Shown piece after piece: positions 7,582 to 14,867 of a stretch of 20,978 nt of DNA (within the stretch, counting starts at the first letter, position 1; each line of letters starts with the position of its first letter). The notes under the pieces were generated by a model. That model was not told the DNA's origin and did no database searches. It saw only the letters and a program-made list of their open reading frames with translations. Source of the DNA: Bacteriovorax stolpii (lineage in GTDB: Bacteria; Bdellovibrionota; Bacteriovoracia; Bacteriovoracales; Bacteriovoracaceae); NCBI GenBank assembly GCA_945890905.1, contig CAMDDI010000019.1, positions 1-20,978 of the forward strand, given 5' to 3'. Made by a program: the position numbers and the translations under genes.

Positions 7582-8583
7582 TTAGTATTTAAAGAAGACA
7601 GCTCCGGCAGTTAGACCTGCTCCGAAGGCTGCAAAGAGAACGTTATCACCGCGCTTGATTCTGCCATCACGAATGGCCTCATCAAAAGCCACAGGAACTG
7701 TCGCCGAAGAAGTGTTGGCATACTTATCAACGTTGATGATGACTTTTTCCATAGGGAAATTGAAGCGGTTACCCACTCCTTCAATGATCCGCAAATTTGC
7801 TTGGTGAGGAATAAACCAGTCCACATCACTCATGGTGAAGCCAGAATCTCTCACGACTTTTTCGCAGTGACTGGCCATGGTTTTTACAGCGGCTTTGAAA
7901 ATTTCTTGGCCATTCATCGTCATCCACTGCTCATCATTATCAATGACTTCTTTGGTAATTCTTTTATTAGATCCACCTGCCCAAAGAGTGAGGTGATCTT
8001 TTTTAGAAGAGTCAGAAGAGAGAACAGTGGAGTAAATTTTTGCGTCTTCAGTTTCAGAAGAGCGTCCTAAAATTGCTACACCACATGCGTCTCCGAAAAG
8101 AATACAAGTGTTACGGTCATCCCAGTTATTAAATGAGCTGAGCATCTCAGAGCCCACAACTAAAATATGCTTATACATTCCTGTCTTGATCATCGCATCT
8201 GCCATTGGGAGAAGATAAACCCATCCCGAACAAGCAGCGTTTACATCTAAAGCCGGACAATTATTTGTAATGCCTAATTTGAACTGAAGTACACTGGCCG
8301 CATTGGGCATGGCTTGATCTGCAAGGGTTGAAGAGAAAAGAATGCAGTCAATATCATTGGGCGTGAGGTTCGCCGCTTCAAGAGCGCGAAGAGTTGCCTG
8401 TTGGGCCATTCCACTGGGATTTTCACCCTTAGAGAGATCGGCCACGCGACGTGCTTTGATCCCTGTGCGTTCAATAATCCATTGATCGTTAGTCTCAACA
8501 CGTTTCGCAATATCTTCGTTAGTGAGAATTTTATCGGGGAGGAAGCTTCCGGTACCAAGAATTTTGGTATTAAAGAGTTTCAT
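7582..8583 (-). CDS. fabH: 3-oxoacyl-[ACP] synthase III
   Basis: Starts fatty-acid synthesis by condensing a short acyl-CoA (acetyl-CoA or a branched primer) with malonyl-ACP. At 333 residues it matches the family. The Cys-His-Asn triad is present: C118 in VNAACSGW, H260 in FIPHQANLRI and N290 in KYANTSSATVP, and the C-terminal FAAFGAGLTAGA motif is intact. The ATG has an AGAGG site. Immediately upstream is the T-tract of a strong terminator that follows rpmF, so transcription of fabH depends on read-through, since there is no room for a promoter between. In many bacteria plsX sits between rpmF and fabH; here it does not. Primer preference cannot be read from the sequence. Confidence 0.96.
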   Translation of the reverse strand: MKLFNTKILGTGSFLPDKILTNEDIAKRVETNDQWIIERTGIKARRVADLSKGENPSGMAQQATLRALEAANLTPNDIDCILFSSTLADQAMPNAASVLQFKLGITNNCPALDVNAACSGWVYLLPMADAMIKTGMYKHILVVGSEMLSSFNNWDDRNTCILFGDACGVAILGRSSETEDAKIYSTVLSSDSSKKDHLTLWAGGSNKRITKEVIDNDEQWMTMNGQEIFKAAVKTMASHCEKVVRDSGFTMSDVDWFIPHQANLRIIEGVGNRFNFPMEKVIINVDKYANTSSATVPVAFDEAIRDGRIKRGDNVLFAAFGAGLTAGAVFFKY

Positions 8584-8595
8584 GAGTATACCTCT

Positions 8596-8630
8596 AAAAA
8601 CAAAAAAGCCTTCTTGCGAAGGCTTTTTTG
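8596..8630 (-). terminator. Intrinsic terminator between rpmF and fabH
   Basis: A perfect 13-base inverted repeat (CAAAAAAGCCTTC / GAAGGCTTTTTTG) with a four-base loop. In minus-strand RNA the loop is GCAA, a GNRA tetraloop, and the stem runs into a U-rich tail (UUUUUUG then UUUUU). This is a strong Rho-independent terminator 21 bases after the rpmF stop and 12 bases before the fabH start. The plus strand also carries a T-run, but no plus-strand gene reads into it. Confidence 0.9.
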
Positions 8631-8650
8631 TGATCTTTAATTTCTTTTTA

Positions 8651-8863
8651 TTAAGCTTGAGCTGCTGTTTTTTCAGCTTTCACTTTAATCTCGATAACTT
8701 GTTTGCCTTTATAGTGGCCGCAAGCTGGACATACGTGATGTGGAAGAACTGAATCACCACAATTAGTGCATGACTGTGGAAACTTTCTATAAAGTTTATG
8801 ATGTTGACCAGCTCGTCTTAAACCCTTACGAGATACGCTGGTTCTTTTCTTAGGTACTGCCAC
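8651..8863 (-). CDS. rpmF: Ribosomal protein bL32
   Basis: A 70-residue basic protein of the large ribosomal subunit. The N-terminus MAVPKKRTSVSRKGLRRA is the hallmark of bL32. The C-terminal half has a zinc ribbon with two CxxC pairs (CTNC at 32-35 and CPAC at 45-48), so this is the zinc-binding form. The tail is Lys/Ala-rich. A GGAGG ribosome site precedes the ATG. Upstream lies a good promoter, and yceD-like and rpmF are neighbours as in many bacteria, although here 107 bases and a promoter separate them. A strong terminator follows, so most transcripts from the rpmF promoter probably end before fabH, linking ribosomal and fatty-acid gene output only by read-through. Confidence 0.97.
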   Translation of the reverse strand: MAVPKKRTSVSRKGLRRAGQHHKLYRKFPQSCTNCGDSVLPHHVCPACGHYKGKQVIEIKVKAEKTAAQA

Positions 8864-8927
8864 AAATGCCTCCGATATTACTCAAAATACAAAAATCGAT
8901 TATGTTTAAAAATGAGGTTCTATTTCT

Positions 8928-8957
8928 AATATAGAAAAGGGACCTTGCCAAGCTCAA
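8928..8957 (-). promoter_or_regulatory. Probable sigma70-type promoter for rpmF-fab
   Basis: On the minus strand TTGAGC (-35, 8952-8957) and TATATT (-10, 8928-8933) are separated by 18 bases and lie about 65 bases upstream of rpmF. This is the best match to a housekeeping promoter that I see in the window. No operator is obvious in the AT-rich leader that follows. Confidence 0.55.
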
Positions 8958-8970
8958 AATAGATGGAGTT

Positions 8971-9507
8971 TTACCCCTCGTGAGTGTCAACACCTTCTAG
9001 CTTGGCTTCCGCGTCAAGAATTGGGTACTGCTCATACTGAAGAAAGATCTGTTCATGGATCATTTCCCGGAAATCTACCGTTCTTTTTGTAAAGAAGTAG
9101 AGTTCATAGGTGTCATTTTCGATAAATGTATCTTCTGCGTCTACAAACAGGTCACTTTGGGCCAGAGATTCATCTAAGAAGCAGATTTTAAATGGAACAT
9201 CCAACTGCATAGTCATGGGCTTAAGGGTGCGAACGCATTCTGTTACATAGTCCACTTGAACTAAACCATCCACTAGTAAGAACTCCTTCATATCTGAACG
9301 GTCTTTCTTCTCAATATTGCCTTTGATGAAAATACTGGTTTCTTGAAGATAGGCCTCAGGTGATTTTTCTGACGCGTTCTCGTTGAGCTCTAAGAGAATG
9401 TCCCGAACCCAATCCGTGTTGTCTTGATCAAGTTCAAATTCAAACTTGGTATTGAGAGGCAGCTTAATCAAATTGATCTCGGCCCCAATCTTATTGTTCA
9501 TTTGCAT
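8971..9507 (-). CDS. YceD/DUF177-family protein
   Basis: A 178-residue acidic protein matching the YceD (DUF177) family in length, order and core pattern. Members lie next to rpmF across bacteria, and in E. coli and plants are linked to 23S rRNA accumulation. The family core with a conserved Cys followed by Arg-Cys-Leu appears here as ECVRTLKPM, so the second Cys is replaced by Thr and metal binding through a pair seems unlikely. The N-terminal half carries alternating charged and hydrophobic residues expected of its beta strands. The ATG at 9505-9507 is chosen over the Met two codons on because an AAAGG site fits it better. The gene is divergent from the shikimate kinase-like gene with a 73-base gap. 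Function here is inferred from family and context. Confidence 0.75.
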   Translation of the reverse strand: MQMNNKIGAEINLIKLPLNTKFEFELDQDNTDWVRDILLELNENASEKSPEAYLQETSIFIKGNIEKKDRSDMKEFLLVDGLVQVDYVTECVRTLKPMTMQLDVPFKICFLDESLAQSDLFVDAEDTFIENDTYELYFFTKRTVDFREMIHEQIFLQYEQYPILDAEAKLEGVDTHEG

Positions 9508-9580
9508 ACAGATGCCTTTGTCTTAAAATAAAATCTTTGACACTAATTAGTTGAGTTTTCACGAACTGAGAAGGGCCCAG

Positions 9581-10120
9581 ATGGCTTTATGCGAAAAAAT
9601 CTTACTTGCAGGGTTTTCCGGTGCCGGAAAAACCAGTTTTTTGCGTGAACTTGAATCTTCAGCTCCAGAAAAGTGGATTCTCTTCGATGATTTAGACCAA
9701 CTTATTCTCAAACAGCATGGAAAGCAGGATTCAGATTTGGCCAGTATGATTGAAAGGGAAGGCTGGGAGAAGTTCCGACTTTGGGAAAGACAGCTCTTAG
9801 ACGGCTGGCTTAAAGAAGAGGGAAGAGGGGTTTTGGCCTTGGGTGGAGGGACACTTCATCCCAATTTAATTCAAATCCTAAGTCCGATTAAAAAGATCAG
9901 GATCCTGCATTTACAATGTGATTTTGAAACTTGTTGGAGCAGACTTAGAGGAGAAACTGAGGTTCGTCCTCTAGTTTTGAGAGGAAAACAAGAGTTTAAA
10001 AAGATTTTTGAGAGTCGTGCAGAAATATTCCAAATGATTCCCTGGAGAATGGATAACTCGGCTTCTACCGATCTTTCACTTTTAGCTCAGAAATTTTGGA
10101 AAGAAGTCTCTCCTTCATAG
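9581..10120 (+). CDS. aroK: Shikimate kinase-family protein
   Basis: Likely phosphorylates shikimate with ATP in the chorismate pathway. The 179-residue P-loop protein has Walker A GFSGAGKTS (11-19), DDLD at 36-39 (family D-x-D that binds shikimate and Mg), R66 in EKFRLWERQ, the GGG turn at 88-90, RP at 129-130 for the lid, and R146 in ESRAEIF near the C-terminus. These fall in family order at family spacing. The frame is open upstream to a TTG at 9551, but the ATG at 9581 has an AAGGG site six bases before it and the P-loop fits this start. Overall similarity looks modest, so a related small-molecule kinase cannot be excluded. It is the first gene of the plus-strand block and is 66 bases from the next gene. 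Confidence 0.72.
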   Translation: MALCEKILLAGFSGAGKTSFLRELESSAPEKWILFDDLDQLILKQHGKQDSDLASMIEREGWEKFRLWERQLLDGWLKEEGRGVLALGGGTLHPNLIQILSPIKKIRILHLQCDFETCWSRLRGETEVRPLVLRGKQEFKKIFESRAEIFQMIPWRMDNSASTDLSLLAQKFWKEVSPS

Positions 10121-10121
10121 G

Positions 10122-10152
10122 TTGCCGTATGGTTTTTGGGTGGGCTACCATA
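10122..10152 (+). promoter_or_regulatory. Candidate promoter with overlapping inverted repeat
   Basis: TTGCCG (10122-10127) and TACCAT (10146-10151) are spaced 18 bases apart and precede the receiver-domain gene. The same stretch carries an inverted repeat, TATGGT (10128-10133) and ACCATA (10147-10152), which could be an operator or a hairpin after the aroK-like stop. Both boxes match consensus at four of six positions, so the call is tentative. Confidence 0.3.
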
Positions 10153-10186
10153 GACCTATCAGAATCATTAGGTCGGGAGGACCGTT

Positions 10187-11626
10187 ATGCAGACCACACT
10201 TCAAGGGATTGATCTATCTGTGGCCATCTTGATGGATGACTTGGTTTCGGCCAAAGAAATCGCATCGGCACTTAGACAAAACCAAATTCTTGCTCACCAT
10301 TATCAAAGCCTGGATGAATTCTGGGTGGCCAGTAATATTCAAATTCCCGATTTAGTCATCGTGGACGTAACTAAAATGAGCCAGGGAAGTATTCAATTCC
10401 GTGCTCATCCTCAAGTGATCGACGGAAGCTTGAGTTACGCATTTTACTCAAAAGATTCTACTAAAATTCTTCTTCAATCAACTTTTGGGTTAAACCCCAT
10501 GGCCTATATTCATAACGACGCTTCTCTTAGCGCTCAAGTTATGAGTCTAGTGAGACGTAGGTCTTTGGAATTAAAAACTAAACTCAGCATGAAGGAAATG
10601 GAACAAAGAATTCAGCGTCTACAAACTCGCTCGCAAAGATTAATTTCTGACCGCAGCTCAGCTGAAGAATTCCGCGCTCATTTTGAATTTGTAAAAAACT
10701 TTTCGGCTGAAATTGAAGATGAATCGGCCCGTCAGGATTTTACGGCTTCTTTACTTTCTAAACTTGAGAAGTGGGAAGCTATTGATGGTTACGGAGTTTA
10801 TGAACTCAATCAAAGTGGAACGAAATTAGTATCTCCAGAAGCTTCTAAGAAAAAATACCATCCGTTTCCAGCTTTGTGGTTAGGCCAGACCAATACTAAC
10901 GGCATCGAAGGATTTGCCCAGGAGATGGCTTCGCAAGTGGCCAATGATCTTTTTGAGCTTGAACCAGTTTCTCTTCGCATTCATGCTGGAAGTAAGCACC
11001 CTGACATGATTCTTTTTATTTCTTTCCGCGAAGAAAGAATGATGAATTTTCCTTGGGATATTTTTGAATCTGCTTTGAGCTCAAGCCTTCGCAGACTCAA
11101 GCTTCATCAGCAGCTGCCTCAGTACTCTTCGCAGTTCTTACCAATGTGGGAAGCTCTTGATTCCATGGATAAGATGAACCGGGCGGGATCTGAAGCTGAT
11201 ATGCGTATTGTTTGTCTATCTTTGATTCCACTCACTGAAGTGGCCAAAAAGAGAACCCAAAATAAATTTTACTGGTCATCGTTTTTCAATGATTTCTTCC
11301 TCCAGCTCTCAGGGCGATTGCAAAAATCGACTAAGCTCTCTTTGTTTGGACCTTGGCATGTCATGTTTTTTATTCCCCGTGAAAACGTAGAAATGGAAAC
11401 TCAGATGCTTCAGCAGTTCATCCGTCAGTTTAGTTTCTGGAAATTTTTCGAAGATAATTCTCAAATTCTAAGTGAGAACATGTTGCCAGTTTTGAAGCTC
11501 ATCCCAGCCTCATCTGCTCATTACTTTAGAATTTTTGAGAAAGAGTTTGAAGATATGGCCCAAGAGTCAGAATCAAAACGTCTGATGACTGCCACTCGTG
11601 TTGAGAATAGAAAACTCTCTCTTTAA
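10187..11626 (+). CDS. Degenerate receiver-domain protein, unknown output
   Basis: A 479-residue soluble protein. Residues about 10-125 look like a response-regulator receiver: an acidic pair D17-D18, a PDLVIVDV strand ending in D60 (the phospho-acceptor place), and an amphipathic helix pattern. The conserved lysine near the end of such domains is not seen: the expected stretch reads GLNPMAYIHND. A coiled-coil linker (about 125-165) follows, rich in Lys, Glu and Arg. The remaining 300 residues are mixed alpha/beta without a motif I recognise; a worn-down GAF or GGDEF-like fold is possible but not shown. A GGAGG site precedes the ATG. The alr start lies one base after its stop, so the pair is probably coupled. 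A signalling role is inference only. Confidence 0.65.
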   Translation: MQTTLQGIDLSVAILMDDLVSAKEIASALRQNQILAHHYQSLDEFWVASNIQIPDLVIVDVTKMSQGSIQFRAHPQVIDGSLSYAFYSKDSTKILLQSTFGLNPMAYIHNDASLSAQVMSLVRRRSLELKTKLSMKEMEQRIQRLQTRSQRLISDRSSAEEFRAHFEFVKNFSAEIEDESARQDFTASLLSKLEKWEAIDGYGVYELNQSGTKLVSPEASKKKYHPFPALWLGQTNTNGIEGFAQEMASQVANDLFELEPVSLRIHAGSKHPDMILFISFREERMMNFPWDIFESALSSSLRRLKLHQQLPQYSSQFLPMWEALDSMDKMNRAGSEADMRIVCLSLIPLTEVAKKRTQNKFYWSSFFNDFFLQLSGRLQKSTKLSLFGPWHVMFFIPRENVEMETQMLQQFIRQFSFWKFFEDNSQILSENMLPVLKLIPASSAHYFRIFEKEFEDMAQESESKRLMTATRVENRKLSL

Positions 11627-11627
11627 T

Positions 11628-12740
11628 ATGAGGCACTCCAGTTACCTCGAAATTAATCTCAATCTTTTAAGTGAAAACTTTGCAAAGATTCAAAGCTTGG
11701 CCCCTAAGGCCAAGCTTTTGCCGATGATCAAAGCCGATGCCTATGGCAATGGTCTGATTCCTATTTCGCGCTATTTGGTAGAAGAGCACAAAGTAGAAAA
11801 ACTAGGATGTGCCAGTTTAGGTGAGGCTTTACGTGTTTTTGAAGAGTGCCCCCATCTTCCAACTGAAATGCTGGTTTTCTCCGACACTGAACTTCAGAAC
11901 CCTAAGTATCGTGAGGCTTACCTCAACTTAAATATTACTCCGGTGATTCATCAAAGATCTGATCTTGATATTGTGCTTAATAATCCTGAGTTTTATAAAG
12001 TTCCTCTGGTGATTAAAACAAATACCGGAATGAATCGTTTAGGACTGAATTTAAATGAACTTGTGGAATATGCTCCTAAACTTAAAAACCGCGGTATAAA
12101 GCATCTCCTTACCCATTTTGCTCTTTCTTATTTTCCTCTGAAAGAGGGTGACAAAACTCACCGTCAAATGGACGAGTTCTTAAAAATTCGCCGCACCCTG
12201 AGTGATCTAGGTGTTTCCATAGAAGAAACATCAGTCTCTAACTCAGGTGCTATAGAGCAGCGCTTTGGTGTGAGTGAAACTTATGTGCGGCCAGGACTTA
12301 TGCTCTATGGTCCGCCTGCTGTGACAGATCCTCATACTTGGAATGGTCATCAAATTTCCCGTTTCGTGACAAAAATTTTAAAAACTTTCACGGCCAAGAA
12401 AGGCACTCCCATTGGTTATGGAATAAATGTTCTTCCTAAGGATGCCTTTCTCGCTATTATTCCTATAGGCTACGCTGATGGTCTTGTGACATTTGCCAGT
12501 GGACTTGAACTTAATATCAATGGACATCGTGGTCAGCTTTTTGCTCGGATCAACATGGATATGGCCTTTATAATGTTTGACCCAAGTGTAGAAGGGAAAA
12601 TCAAAGCCGAAGATGTGGTTGAGATCTGGAATCACGACAATAAAGTGATCACCGATATCGCTAATCAAATGAAAACCATCCCATATCAAGTGATGGTAGC
12701 GATCTCTAGTCGAATTCCTAGAATTTATAAAGTAAAGTAG
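11628..12740 (+). CDS. alr: Alanine racemase
   Basis: A PLP enzyme that interconverts L- and D-alanine, giving D-Ala for peptidoglycan. The 370-residue protein has the PLP lysine K35 in PMIKADAYGNG, the TNTGMNRLGL substrate segment (131-140), and the second catalytic residue Y264 in PIGYGINV followed by IPIGYADGL in the C-terminal beta domain. It fits fold-type III alanine racemase throughout. The frame extends 10 codons upstream into the previous gene, but the ATG at 11628, one base after that gene's stop, matches the family N-terminus (YLEINLN). MlaE starts four bases after its stop. A long minus-strand frame over the 3' end is a shadow. Confidence 0.95.
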   Translation: MRHSSYLEINLNLLSENFAKIQSLAPKAKLLPMIKADAYGNGLIPISRYLVEEHKVEKLGCASLGEALRVFEECPHLPTEMLVFSDTELQNPKYREAYLNLNITPVIHQRSDLDIVLNNPEFYKVPLVIKTNTGMNRLGLNLNELVEYAPKLKNRGIKHLLTHFALSYFPLKEGDKTHRQMDEFLKIRRTLSDLGVSIEETSVSNSGAIEQRFGVSETYVRPGLMLYGPPAVTDPHTWNGHQISRFVTKILKTFTAKKGTPIGYGINVLPKDAFLAIIPIGYADGLVTFASGLELNINGHRGQLFARINMDMAFIMFDPSVEGKIKAEDVVEIWNHDNKVITDIANQMKTIPYQVMVAISSRIPRIYKVK

Positions 12741-12744
12741 CAGA

Positions 12745-13536
12745 ATGAAAGCAATGGTTGAGAAAAAAATTGAAGGCATTGGTTTAGAAGTGATGGGACT
12801 TCTAAACGGACTTGGTAACTTTACCAACTTCACCGTGCGCACAATCTTTTGGACTTTCAAACCACCTTTTAGATTTAAACTTCTCTTTGATCAGATTTAT
12901 TTCATGGGAAATAAATCTGTCTTTATTATTTTTCTCACATCTAGCTTTACCGGTGCCGTATTTGCGTTCCAGATTTATCTGGGATTTAAGGCCATCAATG
13001 CCGATTCATTTATTGGACCCATAGTAACTATTGCTCTGGCCAAAGAATTAGCTCCCGTACTTTCTGGACTTGTGGTGGCCGGTCGTTGTGGAGCTGCTAT
13101 GGCAGCACAGATTGGAAGTATGAAAGTGACCGAGCAAATCGACGCTCTCGAAGTGATGGGGATTAACGGCTATCAGTATCTGGCCGTTCCAAGAATTTTA
13201 GGTGCGATGATTGCCATGCCTCTTCTCTCCGGAATTTTTCTACTCATTGGTTATAGCGGTTCATGGCTAATTGGTGTGAAGCTTATACAAATTGATGAAA
13301 CACTATATACACAGAAAATTTCTGATTTCATGAATCTTGGAATGGTGGCCGAGGGTCTTATTAAGGCCACAGTGTTTGGATATCTCATAGGTATTATCGG
13401 AACCTATCATGGATTTGCAGTTGAAGGTGGAGCAGAAGGTGTAGGAAAAGGTACTAACATGGCAGTGGTCTGGGGAATGATCACCGTTCTTGTGGTGGAC
13501 TTTTTCTTAACCGCATTTCTGGCCAAAATTCTATGA
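12745..13536 (+). CDS. mlaE: MlaE-family ABC permease
   Basis: Membrane subunit of the Mla-type transporter that moves phospholipids between inner and outer membranes. The 263-residue protein has an N-terminal amphipathic segment and then about five or six membrane helices. The family signature EQIDALEVMG lies at 130-139 in the loop that contacts the ATPase, preceded by the KELAPVLSGLVVAGR segment. The start is four bases after the alr stop. The stop overlaps the mlaF start by four bases (ATGA), so permease and ATPase are coupled in translation. No mlaB-like STAS gene follows. Direction of lipid transport is not determinable from sequence. Confidence 0.93.
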   Translation: MKAMVEKKIEGIGLEVMGLLNGLGNFTNFTVRTIFWTFKPPFRFKLLFDQIYFMGNKSVFIIFLTSSFTGAVFAFQIYLGFKAINADSFIGPIVTIALAKELAPVLSGLVVAGRCGAAMAAQIGSMKVTEQIDALEVMGINGYQYLAVPRILGAMIAMPLLSGIFLLIGYSGSWLIGVKLIQIDETLYTQKISDFMNLGMVAEGLIKATVFGYLIGIIGTYHGFAVEGGAEGVGKGTNMAVVWGMITVLVVDFFLTAFLAKIL

Positions 13537-14282
13537 GCGAAGGCCAATACGCAGTTGAATTCAAAAATCTCAGCAAAACATTTGGAACTTCCAAAATCCT
13601 TCACGATTTAAATTTCGGTATTCATCGTGGAAAAATTACTACCATTCTTGGTTTCTCCGGTGCGGGAAAGACCACACTCATGAAGCATATTCTAGGTTTA
13701 GTTCCCCCTACGGAAGGTGAAGTGATTGTGTTGGATACTGTGGTTAATAAGCTCGGAGAGCTAGAGCTTCGAGAGTTCCGCAGAAATTTCGGAATGGTTT
13801 TCCAGTACGCAGCTCTTTTTGACTTCCTCACTAGCTTTGAAAACGTGGCTTTTCCTTTAAGAGAATTCACGAAAATGACAGAAGAAGAAATTACAAAGAA
13901 GGTCATGGATCTTTTAGAATCCACGGGAATATCAAAAGAAGCTGCTTACCGTTTACCTTCTCAGTTGTCGGGTGGTATGAGGAAGAGAGTGGGGCTGGCC
14001 CGGGGTCTCGCCCTTGATCCCCATATTATGCTTTATGATGAACCGACTTCAGGTCTTGATCCCATCACCACACATATGGTTTATGATCTTATGAGAGACA
14101 CTCAGAAAAAAAATGAGGCCCGTGGTTTTACTTCCATCATTATTTCCCATGATATTCATGCCACACTTAAATACTCTGATTATATTGTGTTCATGGAGCA
14201 AGGCCGAGTAGTTGAGCATTTAGATGTAGCGACCTTCAAAAAATCGGAAAATCCTGTCATAAGAAGATTCCTTGAGTTATAG
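13533..14282 (+). CDS. mlaF: MlaF-family ABC transporter ATPase
   Basis: The cytoplasmic ATPase that pairs with MlaE. The 249-residue protein carries all ABC motifs: Walker A GFSGAGKTT (40-48), Q91 in the Q-loop, signature LSGGM (145-149), Walker B IMLYDEP with D169/E170, the D-loop SGLDP and switch H206 in ISHD. Length and motif spacing are those of MlaF. An A8 tract at 14106-14113 inside the gene is in frame (QKKN), a useful control for the broken frames downstream. The gene starts inside the mlaE stop and is followed by 65 bases containing short inverted repeats before the MCE gene. Confidence 0.95.
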   Translation: MSEGQYAVEFKNLSKTFGTSKILHDLNFGIHRGKITTILGFSGAGKTTLMKHILGLVPPTEGEVIVLDTVVNKLGELELREFRRNFGMVFQYAALFDFLTSFENVAFPLREFTKMTEEEITKKVMDLLESTGISKEAAYRLPSQLSGGMRKRVGLARGLALDPHIMLYDEPTSGLDPITTHMVYDLMRDTQKKNEARGFTSIIISHDIHATLKYSDYIVFMEQGRVVEHLDVATFKKSENPVIRRFLEL

Positions 14283-14293
14283 CCGGAATGAAT

Positions 14294-14307
14294 TATCATC
14301 AATGATA
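14294..14307. repeat. Short inverted repeat upstream of the MCE gene
   Basis: TATCAT and ATGATA flank a two-base centre. A second weaker repeat (CGATAT/TTATCG) follows within about 30 bases. Together they fill most of the gap between mlaF and the MCE gene and could be an operator or mRNA hairpin; the assignment is open. Confidence 0.3.
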
Positions 14308-14347
14308 TAACCGATATAAGTGTTATCGAATTTGATGGAGTAAATTC

Positions 14348-14854
14348 TTGAACCCACTGAAAGTAGGATTGCTGACATTGGCGGCTTTGGCCAGTGTTGT
14401 GGTAATGTCACTCAAAATAACGTCTAACCAATCTGGCTTTGGTGAGCACGTAACGTATAAAACTATCTTGAAGGATGCTTCGGGTATTTTCGAAAAAACT
14501 CCCATCAAAGTGGCGGGTATCAACGCAGGTAAAATTAAAAGAATCGAACTCGATGGTGCTCAGGCCCTTATTACTTTTGAAATTTTAGAATCCGTAAAAG
14601 TCACTCCTTCTGCTGCTCTGAAAATTAAATCTGTTGGTCTTCTTGGAGATAAATTCATTGATATGGATTTAGGTGTTGGAACTGGTCCTCGTCTTAAAGA
14701 AGGATCATTTCTTAAGACTGCTGGTGGGGAAGGGTTTGATACACTTGCCCGAGATGCTTCGGATGTTCTCAAAGAAGTTAAAGATATTGCTGTCACCATT
14801 AAAGAAGCTCTTCGTGATGAACAAGGTAACAACCTTGTGAAAAAAAATTGTTAA
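14348..14854 (+). CDS. mlaD: MCE-domain (MlaD-like) protein, N-terminal frame
   Basis: This 168-residue frame holds an N-terminal membrane anchor (about 5-23) and an MCE domain (about 36-112, with FEKTPIKVAGINAGKI and KSVGLLGDKFIDM). That is the layout of MlaD, the lipid-binding ring of the Mla system on the periplasmic face. It uses a TTG start with a GGAG site about 7 bases upstream. After the MCE domain a helical stretch begins, then the frame runs into an A8 tract (14840-14847) and stops at TAA two codons later. Reading seven A instead of eight joins it in frame to the next 286-residue frame, giving 459 residues. Alone it is close to the size of the usual short MlaD (about 180), so a functional short form is possible. 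Confidence 0.8.
   Translation: MNPLKVGLLTLAALASVVVMSLKITSNQSGFGEHVTYKTILKDASGIFEKTPIKVAGINAGKIKRIELDGAQALITFEILESVKVTPSAALKIKSVGLLGDKFIDMDLGVGTGPRLKEGSFLKTAGGEGFDTLARDASDVLKEVKDIAVTIKEALRDEQGNNLVKKNC
14840..14847 (+). other. A8 tract at the frame break in the MCE gene
   Basis: Eight consecutive A after GTG. With seven, the reading continues as V-K-K-I-V-N-N-I-N-D-M and on through a long helical region. The extra base could be an indel, a sequencing error, a phase-variable site or a transcription slippage site. Confidence 0.6.
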
Positions 14855-14867
14855 TAACATTAATGAT

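Noticed and set aside
8584..8591. TATACT just before the fabH ATG as a -10 box (and TATAAA before fabF)
   Set aside because: Transcription would start inside the coding region and no -35 box is at the right distance; both are ribosome-site spacers.
9537..9542. Perfect TTGACA upstream of the shikimate kinase-like gene
   Set aside because: No acceptable -10 box 16-18 bases downstream, so a promoter is not supported from this box alone.
12378..12860. 160-residue minus-strand frame over alr and mlaE
   Set aside because: Lies opposite two well-supported genes; no motif and no start signal.
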